Positions 36,429 through 49,206 of a stretch of 64,000 nucleotides of DNA are shown piece by piece (the first letter of the stretch is position 1; the number at the start of each line of letters is the position of its first letter). The notes beneath the pieces are model-generated. The model did no database searches and was not told the origin of the DNA. It saw only the letters and a program-made list of their open reading frames with translations. Source of the stretch: Xiphias gladius (Eukaryota > Chordata > Actinopteri > Istiophoriformes > Xiphiidae); contig NC_053415.1 in NCBI RefSeq assembly GCF_016859285.1, positions 464,501 to 528,500 on the forward strand, given 5' to 3'. The position numbers and the translations under genes were made by a program.

Positions 36429-36887
36429 ATGAGGTCAGGAGACACCTCTCAGCACCTTATCAAAACTCTGGAGATAGTGATGGCCATGACAACAAGAGCT
36501 CTGAAGTCTTGGAAGATCACAGATGGTGAGGGATTCCCCAAAGGCACTTTACCAGCTAGACTGGAATCTGATGCAGAAAAGACAAGTGACAAAGCTGTTG
36601 AGAAACTGGATTTAGAAGGGGAAGAAAGCTCAGCCCCTACAAGTGTTGCATGGAGTGAAGAAGCTTCTATTACCCAAAAGTCCCAGAGAGAAGTGAATCA
36701 AGTCATTTGCTTGACCTATGACCAACCTGGCAACCCATCCAAGCAGCCTGTTACCATCATGAATCATGGGATGGTCATTCAGTTCAATTGCAATCCACCA
36801 AACGAAGATGTCAGAGAACCTGTGAAAAGGTGTGAATCATCCAGGATGCTGCCTGATGATGAGAAAAGGAAGCACCCTTCAAAATAG
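36429..36887 (+). other. Open frame downstream of integrase, 152 codons
   Basis: An uninterrupted frame starting MRSGDTSQHLIKTLE and ending KRKHPSK: acidic, Glu/Ser/Lys-rich and without a recognised domain. Its position between integrase and the presumed polypurine tract suggests the C-terminal tail of the gypsy Pol polyprotein or an accessory frame. It is longer than other frames in this decayed element, but no homology can be claimed. Confidence 0.35.
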
Positions 36888-36958
36888 GAGAAAAAAAAGA
36901 AAAACAAAAAACAAAATGGTGTCAGATAAGCACATGTAGATGGTCAGAAGGGGGAGGG

Positions 36959-38600
36959 CGTAACCCTGGCTAAAATTCATTTAGAAATTATGATATAAAT
37001 AATTTTAAAAAAGAAAAAAAAGGAAGAAGTTCAAAATATATTAATATGTTTAAAAATATATTGGTGGATAAAATGTTTAAATATGAGTCATAATCTTTAA
37101 AAAAAGGTTTTAAATAGGTTTAAAAAGTCAAAGATTGTAGTTCATGCAATAGAGCATAGTTTATTTCATTTGTACGTAGGCCAGCACATGTAGTCAACCT
37201 AACAGCCTAACTTGGTTGGCAGCATAATATATCAATCTTTGTTTTTCTTTACTTGTCTTAAAGTCCAATTCCATTCTCAGGTAGAGGGGGGGGGTCTTAG
37301 TTGTGAAATGCTAGGTCCTGGGCATGGGATAAAGGCAGAAGCTAATTATTGATCGAGTGAACAGTGAATATTGTACAAGAGGAATAACGTTTATAACCAG
37401 TGGCTGACGACCACTTATCCTACAGTTTGTGCTTTTGTGATCTACAAGATGGAAATACGAGTTTGTTTATGGTTTTATATACTGTGACCAAAGGTTATAG
37501 TGTAAAAGAAAAAGAAAAAACGAGTTATGCTGTTAATTGTGAGTAGCCATTTGCATTAGTCTCATAGCCATTAGCTTTGCTTTCATACTATTAGCTTTGC
37601 ATTTTAAACAAGTGGTTAAGATGAGCTATTGATTGTCATGACATAGCATATAGACTTGTTTTATCTAATTCAGGAGACAGACATTTGTGAGTGTAAGGGA
37701 TTGGGTTGGGAAAGCTCCTTTGGACCATCCTGCTAGTGTGCTACTGTAGACTGTTGCTGCTGTTTCTTCTGCTTACTGCCCACCATCCTTTACCCCATAC
37801 AGATAAACCTGCACATTCTCTTTTGTTAAATGGCTTGTGTGAACAAGTGCAACAGCCATTAAAGTTTTAGGCCTCACGCTCCCAAGCCTCAATGCAGGCC
37901 TACAACAGGGGTTTTTGTTTACATTTTGGTTTTAGGTTGCAGAGTGAGAGTTTCTGAGAGTGTGGGCCCACAACAATTGTTGTTGTAGCATGTTAGACAT
38001 GATATGCCCGGGTGGTTTTAGAGCCTAATTAGAGGTGAAAGACAGGGATTTAACATGAGACTTTTTAAAGTTATTGAGAGGAACTAATGATTATTTTCTA
38101 ATTATTAATATTGTGTATTATTTCAAGTTGCATTTATTTTATAGGGTATTGTATCAAATTTGTTTTTTAGGTGACCTTAAGTAATATTGTTTTGTGTTGT
38201 GACCGGGCTATGAAATAACTAAATTTGGTTATTGGATTTAAAGTATACTTGTACTAGTTCATCATAGGTAGTTCATGTTTGGTAATAACGGTCTAAAAGG
38301 GTATATAAAATTAAACACAAGACAAAACCAAAATAGGAGGTATATACCTTTATTATATTTTCCTTAATCTTATTGGAGGTATTGGAGGCTTTTTCTGTAA
38401 AAGTGCAGGTAATATCACCAGTGAATTTGAAACCTGTACCCATAGTACTGCTACACAGAGCAGATTAATGATTAACATTCATTACTGGCACAGGAATGAT
38501 TACAGCAAAAAAACCTGTTTCAATGTTCATATGTGCACCTTACTAATGTTTTAAGACAGACCTGAAAAATAATTTAAATATCTATTAAAGGTTTTCACAG
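36959..38600. other. Possible 3' LTR and flank
   Basis: AT-rich DNA starting gtaaccctgg after the purine tract. It could hold the gypsy 3' LTR, but without a 5' LTR no boundary can be set. An aacaattgttgttg palindrome lies at about 37972. Nothing else is seen. Confidence 0.3.
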
Positions 38601-39270
38601 AGCAGGGGTCTTCACAGGTCAACACTGTTCTAGGGAACCAAGACCCAACCAGGAGCCCAAGTCGGACTGGCTCCAAATTCTGCTTAAGTCTACTTTGGCT
38701 AAGTAGGGTCTAATTTTACTGCCGCGGGTCTAGGGTCTGTATGTCAGTATGTCCAATACCTGAATGGATCTGAAGGGACCTGAGCATACACAACATCAGC
38801 TCTGATTACGTGGTATGCCGGTCACTGTAGGAGAAAGAAGGTTGTTTTGAGTTGAGAATAAGAATTAGAAACGTAAAATGTAAATGTAGCCCACCGGAGC
38901 TTTGTTCTGACAAGGGTCCTATGTTTTTGTATCACCCAGTCGGCTACAGAATGGTTTATTGGTGGTGCAGGAGGTGGAAATAGGACATTGAATTATTTGT
39001 GTAAATTTGTCTTTGAAGGATGTAAATGATTCATTTTAGTTTCTATGACTTAACATTTGTTCTTAGGATATTATTATTATTATATTGCTGCTTTTTTCCA
39101 TTGCATCATGCTGCTGCTGGTGTTTGTGTCTCTCTCTGTTAGGCTCGACCACATTTTGGAATGGGTCTAATTATCCACTGGTCTGTCTGAGTTGGGCCTG
39201 GCTACACTTGGGTTCCCCTTGGGTCGGGTCTCTCTTTTACAAAATTAATTATTTATTCTGGGTTGGATAA
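38601..39270. repeat. Possible dispersed repeat (gggtc-rich)
   Basis: Starts caggggtcttcacagg and shows repeated gggtct/tctagggtc words at 38640-38760 and 39140-39235, resembling the ends of a teleost hAT-type repeat. Weak evidence. Confidence 0.25.
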
Positions 39271-40411
39271 GTTTGCCACAGCTCCGTTTCTGATCATATG
39301 AGACGTCTTCTGCTTCAGTGAAGACCTCTTCTTGCACAGGAAATTGACATCATCAGGGCGGACTGCACAATGGCTGCCATATCAGTGGACTGCTACTCCC
39401 CACCCTCGCTCCACCATTATTATTGGATCATCGATAAGTCTATGCAAAGATTTACAGCTTTTGAGTACTTGTAATGGACAGTAATTCTGTGATTCCCTCA
39501 GAAACACCCATCGGCCTGCAAAATAGTTGTTCACAGTGGCTCTAATGACATTAGACTGGGACGATTAGAGAAACTAGTGTCTGACTTTAAATGTTTACTA
39601 ATACACTCATTGACACAGGGAAGCAGTGTGCTGTGTCTGGCCCTATCCCCTCACCAGGATTTAGCCCAAGGAGATAACTGGAATGCTTGTCCCGAGGAAC
39701 AAAGACAAACTGGCACAGAGGGAAGGCAACATAGGGACTAAATACACCGGGAGAGGGGGAGACAATTGGACACAGGTGCAACACATTAGGGCAGGGCAGA
39801 CATTCACAACGGTGGGAAACACAGGAGGGCAGGAATTGTGAATCTGAAACGAGGGAGAGTTAATGACAATGGTTTACAAGTTAAAAACTAAAGGGAAAAA
39901 ACAGAATGAAACATGACACACATGTGCTTGAAAGACTACTGCAATGAAGATTACCATATACATACAATTTTGCTGCCTTTTGTAAAAACCAAGACCTTTT
40001 CGCATATGATGGATGCCACCTAAAAAACTCAGGTGCAAAACTTTTCACTGTGCTCTGTTATCTTCTGAAATTAAGTTACAAAATTTGTGAGTCAGGCCTG
40101 CTCAGTTGTTTCCTAGCCCTGTTCAAATTACATTTAGGCATAGGCCAGTTCCAGAGTATTCTTAACGTTTGCCCTTGTCATGAAATCTAATATCAATCCA
40201 GTCTACTTCGCCAGTCCTGCATATTCTTGTAGTCCTCATATTCTTGTTACATCCAAGTAGTAGTCAAATCAGCCTGCTGATAAGTTTATCTGGCTGGAAT
40301 CAAATTGGCTGTCTGAAAGGTGCTGGTGTAGACCAACAAACTGGTCTATTGCTTTTCCCCCAATGTCCACTGTTTGGATATATGAACTGCCCAAAATAGG
40401 TGCATAGCGTG

Positions 40412-40412
<1 letters not shown>
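39271..40412. other. Intergenic DNA, nothing recognised
   Basis: No gene recognised. Confidence 0.4.

Positions 40413-40488
<76 letters not shown>
40413..40488. repeat. (CA)n microsatellite
   Basis: Uninterrupted CA run of about 76 bases. The minus-strand Cys/Val-repeat open frames here are products of the repeat. Confidence 0.98.
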
Positions 40489-40490
<2 letters not shown>

Positions 40491-41029
40491 GAATGAGACA
40501 CCCATCACTTCTGCTGTAAATATTTTCTAGTGCACTTTGTGTTATTACTCAGTATTTTGCATTGATGTTTAACTATGGAATTGCTAGACGTGCATGTAAG
40601 CTCCTGCACTGATGTGTGCATTAGATGTGTAGCCTGAAGAGCTAATAGATATTGCAACACAGTCATACATAGAGTTTGTGCTGTTATGTATGCATACCTG
40701 AAGTGGTGACAGAAATAACTGCTGCTCCTATTCAAGTTCTGTGTTGTTTTTAGTGCTTTTTAGGTTTTGTAGCTATGCTATCAGAGTAACTAAGAAAATT
40801 AGAAAATGTCTCAGCTGGACATTTGTAAATTATTGCCTCAAAGCCTTGCCTGCTGTAGCAATAATACAGGCTTGGTGTGCAGACATGTAACACTGACGGT
40901 GAACAGATCTACTGGACATAGTAGAGATACTAATCATCAAGCTCTTACCAATTGAACTTTAATATCTGTTCTTATTGTGTAAATGTGCACTAAATGTTAC
41001 TGAATGTGTGACAAGCTAATATAGTGAGA

Positions 41030-41039
41030 CACACACACA

Positions 41040-41126
<87 letters not shown>
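41030..41126. repeat. (CA)n microsatellite
   Basis: About 97 bases of AC dinucleotides with one gtac interruption near 41041. Confidence 0.98.
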
Positions 41127-41128
<2 letters not shown>

Positions 41129-41189
41129 ATTTAAATGTCCAACGTTACTGTACAACAACAAAAAATGCTTTCATATAGTGAAATAAAAA

Positions 41190-41920
41190 ATACAGACAAA
41201 AAATATACGTTTGACACAATTATTGGCACCCTTTTGATGAATTTAAAATTAGTTCCTCAAACAAAAACAAATAACACTCACCTGTACTTAATTTTCAGTG
41301 CTCACATGACCTGAATTAACTAATGAGTGATGGTTTTACTGCATAAAAGGGACTGATTGTTCCCAGTTTCTTTTTCACAAGGGCGTAGACAAGAGAGCTG
41401 TCTGAGAGTATCAGGAATTCTATTATAAAAAAACAGAACAATTCCAAAGACTACAAGGCAACTGCCAAGGATCTTGAAGTCCCTGTTCCAACAGTTTGCA
41501 AAGTTATCAAAAAGTTTCAGTCATAAAACTGTTAAGACGCTTCCAGGTTGTGGTTCTAAAAAGAAAATCAATGAAAGAAGTCTGTGAAGGTTGATGCAGA
41601 TTGTGGAAAAACACCACGGAAGACATTTAAAGAGCTTCAGGCTGACCTGGAGCAATCTGGAATGTTAGTTTTAGCCAACCATACACCAAAGTAAAGTAAA
41701 CCAAGTAGGTTTTAGTTTTGGCCTTCTCCATGGGCAAAGGCAAAGGAGGACAGCACTATTGAAAGAAAAGCACAAAATGGCAAGACTAATGTTTGCAAAA
41801 ACTTTCATACATAAGCCGTAGTCTTTCTTGGATAATGTTCTATGACAGATGAAACCAAAATAGAGCTCTTTGGGATTAATTTTCCCATGGAAAATGTAGT
41901 TCACTAAATGTAGTACGCAG
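41190..41920 (+). mobile_element. Tc1-like transposon fragment, N-terminal half
   Basis: The left side carries aattattggcacccttttg, a terminal-repeat-like motif. The plus strand then reads NSKDYKATAKDLEVPVPTVC and KVIKKFQ (the helix-turn-helix of Tc1 transposases), further pieces (KTPRKTFKELQADLEQSG), and DETKIELFG at about 41845-41872, the block with the first catalytic Asp. Frequent stops make it a pseudogene. The element stops near 41900 without its catalytic C-terminal half. Confidence 0.75.
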
Positions 41921-44265
41921 TAACTCAAGAGACTGCTTGTCCACTTAGATATTTAAAAGATAATGTTAGCAGTTTTCTTTATTTTTCTAATTGACAACAA
42001 AACCATTGAAAAACCCAAACCAAAAATGAATGTATCTCACTAGTAAGTATTGTGTTTAAAACTGTGTGAGAGCTATATGAGGCTTTAAAGCCTCATAAAT
42101 CTTACTTCTCCATGCCATAGAGCTCCATTGTTGTCCAAACCTATTAAAAACACAACTCAGTGAATCAGTTTATAACTGTCAACACCAGTGTGCTCAGTCA
42201 AAGCAGTACTTTTTGGTTTGCTGCCCTCCTACAGAATTCCGGGGGTAATTTTCTGCTGTCTTCCACAGCTGCATGGATAAGAAAAACAAGGCAAGCAGGT
42301 CACAATGGAATGAGTTAGGGTTTATTTGAAAATAACCCCATCATACCAGTCAGTCAGCTGTAGAAATGCGTTTATGTACACCATAAGTACTGCCAAAAAC
42401 TTCAGAACACAGACATGGCTCTGCTGTCTCAACACCAGCAATTACTATTTGTGTTTTTTTTTACACATCCTGGTGCACTCACTTCTAAGAAAGGCTATTC
42501 TCAGTCAGATAAGTGGTATGGAAGAATAATAAGATGGTCTCTCAATTCATAACTTACACGTCAACATGTTTCTTATTTTTTTCCTATCTACTGAGCAACT
42601 ATTAAAATCAGAGTGTACAAGCAACAGAAATTTGCTAACTTTTCTGATTTTTCAGAAGCATCCTCCTCAGAACAACCTTTCAGAACACTCACCTCCATGC
42701 TCCCACATCTCAAAAGGAATTTTTGAACATTTTCTGCAAAGGGAGGGCTTAACCTGTTGGTAGACTAATTGTTACGCCACACTGCCCAGGAACTGAAAAG
42801 GAGGTATGTAAGAGTGACAAGTGACATTTTCTGACATTGTAAAATGGATCCACATCAACTAAGAGATAAATTCAACTCATCCCCATACATTTGAGGTCAC
42901 TGGAATCTCCTTTACTTGACCCACTTAGTTGAGCTAGCATGTATCTGTAATGGATGTGATGGCTGCCATTCCATTCAGGAGAAAGTCCTATGACTGCGTT
43001 GATCTGGCACCAGAAAGTAAGCATGATGCCCAATAGCGACAAACACCCTTGACGCAGAGCCAAAAACACATCCACAGCTGTCGTAGACATGGATGCTGCC
43101 ACTAGTGTCAGGGCTGACCCCAGGACCTATCGACAGGCTGATTCCTGGTCCTTGCTCACCCAGGTTACCGCCTAGAACTCCAAGCCAAAGATGGCATGTA
43201 CCACAGCCAGGGAGACCAGAGCATGACAACAGCCCATTCCTACCTCCACCCCCTCGTCATCAGATTGACCTAGCAGGGCAAAAGAAAGATAGCAGTCAGT
43301 AAATGAAAAATAATTATTCAACCACTGGATTCTAGCTCCCGAAATGTTATTAAATTAGACTAAACATTTCAACACCACTGTGTCTTCATCAGGCTTTGGC
43401 CTAATGAGTGCAATAGAAAATAATTAACTATTTTGATAGTAGAGTAATCGTCTAAGAAGTGATTTCTCAAGCAAAAAAATGTCTGACATTATCTGGTTGC
43501 AGCTTCTCCAATGTTAAGATTTACCAATCTACTTATATCATTATAAAATGAACATCTTTGGGTTTTGAAGATGTCCCCCTGGGCTCTGGGAAATTGTGAA
43601 TTGTGTTATTTATTTATTTATTTTTTTCTATAGAATGAACAATTTATTGATTAATTGAGAAAATAATCAGAAGTTAATGATAATAAAAATAACTGATATA
43701 ATTAATAATAATTTAAAACAGCCTGATTAATATACAACCACAAGCATTTTGTCGGTTATGTATGAAATATTTTCCCATTTGGCCAGTTATTAGTGTAACC
43801 CTAAGGAATACTTTATCTTTTTGAATGAACATCGAACTGATTATTTGAAACTGAAAACAATAGTCATTTGCACCATAAGCTATTTTTATGGAGCATTTAA
43901 ATATTTTATCCCATGTCTTGTAAAAAAAAAAAACATGGTAATGGATAGGATAAAAGAACATGAACAGTAAGACTAACTGCTCTAATCTCATTAGTTGTTT
44001 AACGTAATGAAGTACATTATTCAAGTAGTACTTTGAAACAGATTATCTTTTATTGAGTACCTCTGTTTTATTCCTATACTTGTCATTTATTTGTCAGTTG
44101 TAATTACTAGTAACTTTATTGCTTTATTTTAAACACAAAACTTATGGTCATCTTATAAATACATTCAATTACCATTAGAAAGATATAAATCAAATTAAAT
44201 GAGTTTACCTTGACACTGATGGCAGTTATGATTGACTGTAGAGTCCAGTGTCCAGTTCAGGGAGT
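41921..44265. other. Intergenic DNA, nothing recognised
   Basis: No gene recognised. The short motif ccactgtgtcttcatcagg near 43375 looks like the conserved stretch found in many fish retroelement tails, but it is too short to assign. Confidence 0.4.
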
Positions 44266-44269
44266 GTCT

Positions 44270-44840
44270 GGCATTAATATATGACTAACATGAACTACAT
44301 GAAAAGAGGATGGCTTCTACAACAGGATAATGATCCTAAACACACCTCAAAATCCACAATGGACTAGCTCAAGAGGTGGAAGCTAAAGGTTTTGCCAAGG
44401 CCCTCACAGTCCCCCAACCTAAACAACATTGATTATCTGTGGTTAGAACTCAAAAGAGCGGTCGTGCAAGATAGCTCGATAATCTCAAAGAAATAGAAGC
44501 CTTTTGCAGGAAAAATGGGAGAAAATCCCCCATAAAGGAACTTAACGACTCTCAACTGCTAAAAAATTGTTTACAAGCTGTGATACTTGGCAAAGGAGTT
44601 GTTACCAAGTACTGACCATGCAGAGTGCCCAAACTTTTGTTTGAGACCTTTTCCTTTTTTATTGTATCAAATCTTTAAAAGATGGAATTAAAAAGTAATC
44701 TTGATTAAAATATTAAAGAAATAGGTCTTCATGCCTTTTGTAAATCAGTTCAGCTTTTACTGGGTTGACTATTCACAGTGACAAATTTTGACCAGGGGTG
44801 CCCAAGGTTTTTCATGCCACTGTGTTTGTAATTAAAAGGA
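44270..44840 (+). mobile_element. Tc1-like transposon fragment, C-terminal half
   Basis: Reads MKRGWLLQQDNDPKHTSKST (second catalytic Asp in QQDNDPKHT), LKVLPRPSQSPNLNNIDYLW and ELKRAV at 44300-44460, then a right-end flank finishing ggggtgcccaaggttttt near 44810. It lacks the N-terminal half. It could be the other half of the fragment at 41190-41920 split by about 2.3 kb, but the two may equally be different families. Confidence 0.8.
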
Positions 44841-45400
44841 AATGTCACCTTGTCGATTCCTTCAATGTTTCATTTTTCTTGATTTTTAATGCGCAGTTCC
44901 ACTGCCATTGACATTTAAACATGGCAAGGCAATGCATTACAGGTTTTTTCCTTAAGCCAAGTCTGTAGAGTTGCAGACCTACGGGCAGTGTGCAAAAAGA
45001 AAACAGTTAACCAGAGAGCTCTCAAACACTTGATTTCACCAGATGACAGCAACTAGCCTCCACAACCTGTTTGGGAGTCCGTGTAAATGTCTGAGTGTGT
45101 AAGGTTGGACATGAGCCTTTTTCAAAGCAACTTTGTGACAAGGTCTGCAGAGGAAACTTTTAGCTTGGAACTTTTTGTTTCATTTAGGGAGGACTTGTAG
45201 TGGTGACATAGTTTGTGAATACAGCCCCTGATCAAATTATTGAAACACCCTACTATATGAATTTATTCACCTAGCCACCATCCAGTTCCAGTGTCATTCA
45301 ATCTCAGTCTCAGTTTGACATAATGAACATAAATTATGTATGAAACAAGGACTCTTCAGAAAATCAGGACACCAGAAAACAGCATTTTGAGAAAAAATAT

Positions 45401-45406
45401 TTTATT
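45401..45406 (-). terminator. dbi: Polyadenylation signal of dbi (predicted)
   Basis: AATAAA on the minus strand, 242 bases after the dbi stop codon. It would give a 3' UTR of about 260 bases. Confidence 0.55.
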
Positions 45407-45647
45407 TTGAAATGGCAGGATTCTGTGTAGATGTGTGTTTGAAATCATTAACTAAAATATGATGGTACTCATATGATGGTGGAGGACAGTTTTGGATTGT
45501 GAATCGATGGTTATTCACATGTTGTGAAAGGACACACTCCAAGGCATTTCTCAGCATCATGATGGGGGACAAGTGGTGGTGGTCTCATGCTAGTGCTCTC
45601 AGTCCATCCAGCAGTTGGCCAAGCTATTTTATGGTTATCATGTGACA

Positions 45648-45721
45648 TTAGAATCCATATTTTTGCTTCAACTGCCCCACCAGGTTGATATACTCATTCA
45701 TGGCATCCTCTTTGCTCTTGC
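45648..45721 (-). CDS. dbi: dbi coding exon 4
   Basis: Acceptor ttaacag before 45721. Codes the C-terminal helix ([15 protein letters not shown] and onward to YGF) and TAA at 45650-45648. Enters in phase 1. Confidence 0.95.
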
Positions 45722-48700
45722 CTGTTAATGAAAAAAAAAAAAAAAAAAATCAAAATGCATTTAAGTAAACACAATATAGACAAAAAAATAAATAAATTAC
45801 CACTGCTTCTTACTTTAAACAGTGACTTCCTCCTTGTCGCATGTACTGTGTAGTCCTGATTACTCAGAGCCCTGCTGGTGTCTATCAAATGAAGCTTAAT
45901 TACTGGGTTTGACAGTGAATTTGGGCCTTCAATGTCAAACCCAGACCAAAAAACTTAAAGGATGATTGGGCTGAGATAAGTGATATTAAGCCCATAAATC
46001 TGAATTTTTAGTTTTGCATGAAATGTATAGTGTCAACATTGTGGAAATGGAGTTATTTCAACCAGGACAAAAAAAAAAAGTTATTTTCTGTAAAAAAGTA
46101 ACGTAGATGTCTGCTGTATTAGCTGTCTGAAGTCACAACGGTCCTGTGATGTGAATGATTTCACTTTATTTGCACCTGGCAAAATGTATGGGACTTGTTG
46201 TGACTACTGGTGATTAGCTGGCTCTAGCTATGTGGTAGGAAATCTAGGGATAGCATCTACTGAATGAGAGAGATAGACTGCAAAAACGACTACATTTATC
46301 TGTGCTCTGTAATTGTTGCTGAGGCATTATCTGGTGAAACGATGTGGGCATGTAGGCAAAAATGATTGTTGTTTCAATCAAGTTCTAGTCTGGCTGCACT
46401 TTGCAGCAAAAGAAATACATTTAAATTGTGAATCATCTCCAAACTTTTATTTTTCTGCCATATGGCCCCAGCCCTTCCTCTTGATATAATATTTGCTTAT
46501 AATTACAAGTTTTTTCCTTTCTCAAATGCAACACACCTGCATTTCACTTCTTTCACAACTTTCTGGGGTAAAGTCAGCATTGGCAATTATGCTTGTCAGT
46601 TTGTTTAAGTTTAATAAAAATCTATAGTGATTTGATCCCCTAACACCATAAACTAAGGGATGCCTCAAGCCCATCTTATGGATCGATATCGGTGGCTGAT
46701 TCAGGCATATTTCATTGGATCGGTATCAGCTGAAATAATAATAAATAAAGTTGATCAAAATCTGATTCTCTCTGTATTGCAATCTATTTTGTTTTTTCGA
46801 CCTCAGCCTGCTTGTGTCACAGTGCTACTCTCCTTCACCATAGCCACACCCCACAATGCAAATTAGAGTGTGTGAATGTAAAATTCATAGATAGTCTGTT
46901 CTGACACCCGGGTTGTCAAAATACACAGATTTACTAAACTCTATCAATTAGGTCATGAAAAATAAAGTGCTCCAAATTTAGAAGGCTATACTTGTCAATC
47001 TGTCAGATTCACATTTATTCAACATTTAAGTAAATAGAGTCAGGTATTTGGACAGTGAAAAGGTTTGTAATTTTGCCTCTGTACACCACAACAGACTTAA
47101 TACGAATCAATCAAGATGTGATTGCTAAGAGCAATCACATCTTGATTTAGCTTTAATTCAAGGGGTTTCCTATATGCACCATATAGGAATTAAAACCATT
47201 TTTATATATAGTCCCTCATTTTTAGAGGCTCAAAAGGAAGTGGACCGTTGACCACCAATCAGTTTCATGGCCAGGTGTGGCCTGTTCCTTCATTGCATGA
47301 CATATGAAGCAGATAAAAGTTCTGGAGTTGATTCCAGGTATTGAATTTGCATTTGGTAGCTGCTCCTGGGAACTCTTAATTTGGGGTCCAGAAAGGTGTT
47401 GATGCAAATGAAGGAGGCCATCATTAGACTGAAAAAAAAAAAAACCTATCAGACAGATGGCAGAAACTTTAGGAGTTGCCAAATCAAAAATTTGGTACAT
47501 CCTTAAAAAGAAAGAATGCACTGGTGAGCTCAGCAACACTAAAAGCCCTGGAAGACCAAGGAAGAGAACTAAAGTTGATGATTGCAGACTTCTTTACTTG
47601 AAGAAAAACCCCTTCACAACATCAAGCCAGGTCAAGAGCACTCTTGAGGAGGTAGGCGTATCATTGTCAAAGTCTACAATCATGAAGACGCCTTCATGAA
47701 TGTAAATACAGAGGGTTTATAACAAGGTGTAGACCACTGGTAACACTCATCTAAAAAAGTCTGTCCAGTTCTGGAACAAGATTCTGGACAGATGAAACCA
47801 AGATTAACTTGTATCAGAATGATGGGATGAGAAGAGTATGGAGAAGGAGAGGAACAGGTCATGAATCAAAGCAACCACATCATCTGTCAAACATGGTGGA
47901 GGCAGTGTTATGGCATGGGCATGTATGGCTGCTAATGGAAGTGGGTCACTGGTGGTTATTGATGATGTGACTGCTGATAGAAGTAGCAGGATGAATTCTG
48001 AAGTGTATAGGGCTTTCAGCCAGCAGATTCAGCCAAATGCTGCAAAACTGATAGTATGGTGCTTCACAGTACAGATGGATAATGACCCAAAACAAACTGT
48101 GAAAGGTGGCTGCATTAAGGTCCTGGCAAAGCATGTCAAGGGAGGAAACTCAGCATTTGGTGATGTCCATGGGTTCAAAACTTCAGACAGTCATTGAGTG
48201 CAAAGGATTTTCATCCAAATATTAACCTTATATTTATAATTATGTTAGTTTGTCCGATTACATTTGACCCTCTGAAAATGAGGGTGAGAAAATGAGACTA
48301 TGTATATAAATGGCTATCATTCCTAAAAGGTTAAGACAATATTTTTTGTTAAACCCCTTGAATTAAAGCTGAAAGTCTAAAGTACAACACACTAACAATA
48401 TTTTTCTTATCAGAGACCTTGGAGAAGTGAATACGAAGTGTGATCTGATACTTATACAGTTGGGGCCATAAGTATTTGGACAGTAACACTTTTTTTGTAA
48501 TTTAGCCTCTGTACACCACCACAGTGGATTTGAAACAAAGACATCATGATGTGACTGAAGTGTAAACTGATGTGATAACATGCACACAAATGGTTGAGTT
48601 TTGCTGTGGCTATATCAACAGAGCTTCAGCACAACTTGAAATAACCCTGAAATCTTTCCATTCAGACAGTCAATCTGGAGATGTGTGTAGTGTAACTAAA

Positions 48701-49167
48701 AAGAGGCAAAATCCTACAAGTACAATAAGCTCTCTCTATACATAGAAATACTGGAAACCGCTTCAAAAAAAAAAAAAGGTATGCCTGGCACCCGAGTAGT
48801 GATGATGAAAAAAATATATTTAACATCCACAGGACTGAATGTATACCTTTCTGCTTCTCCCAGGCATCCCATTTAGCTTTCCCAGTGAAATCAAACATCC
48901 CAGGACGACCTTCAGAGAGAAGAAAGACAAAGACAAATGTAAGTGAAGAGATTTAACTAAATGAAACAAGTTGGCAGACACTATTTGTACTGGAGGTGTA
49001 ATGCATTTGAGGCCAAAAAGCCTCTTGTTAAAGTGTAGGAACAGGAGCCAAGTGGCTACTCTCCTCAGTTAAATGCTTCCTAAACTGGGTGCCGTTGGTA
49101 CAGGACACGGGTGGTGCAGGTTTTTTATTTTTTTTACAGCAGATTTCTAATAATGTTTCACCACAAT

Positions 49168-49206
<39 letters not shown>

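Larger units (their letters stand above)
34100..36958 (+). mobile_element. Ty3/gypsy-type LTR retrotransposon remnant, internally deleted
   Basis: Plus-strand pieces appear in the order Gag, protease, integrase and a downstream ORF, followed by a purine-rich tract (gaagggggaggg at about 36946-36957) that could be the polypurine tract before a 3' LTR. Only about 190 bases separate the protease motif (35417-35470) from the integrase start (35674), so reverse transcriptase and RNase H are missing. No 5' LTR or primer-binding site is visible: the Gag reading begins right after repeat R1. Stops and frameshifts are frequent. The order protease-RT-integrase and the Gag type are typical of vertebrate gypsy elements; the exact family is not determined. 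Confidence 0.75.

Noticed and set aside
40269..40508. Cys-Val repeat open frames
   Set aside because: Pure translation of the CA microsatellite.
48662..48898. 78-codon minus frame starting [13 protein letters not shown] as a separate gene
   Set aside because: It is dbi exon 3 read through its donor site into intron 3.
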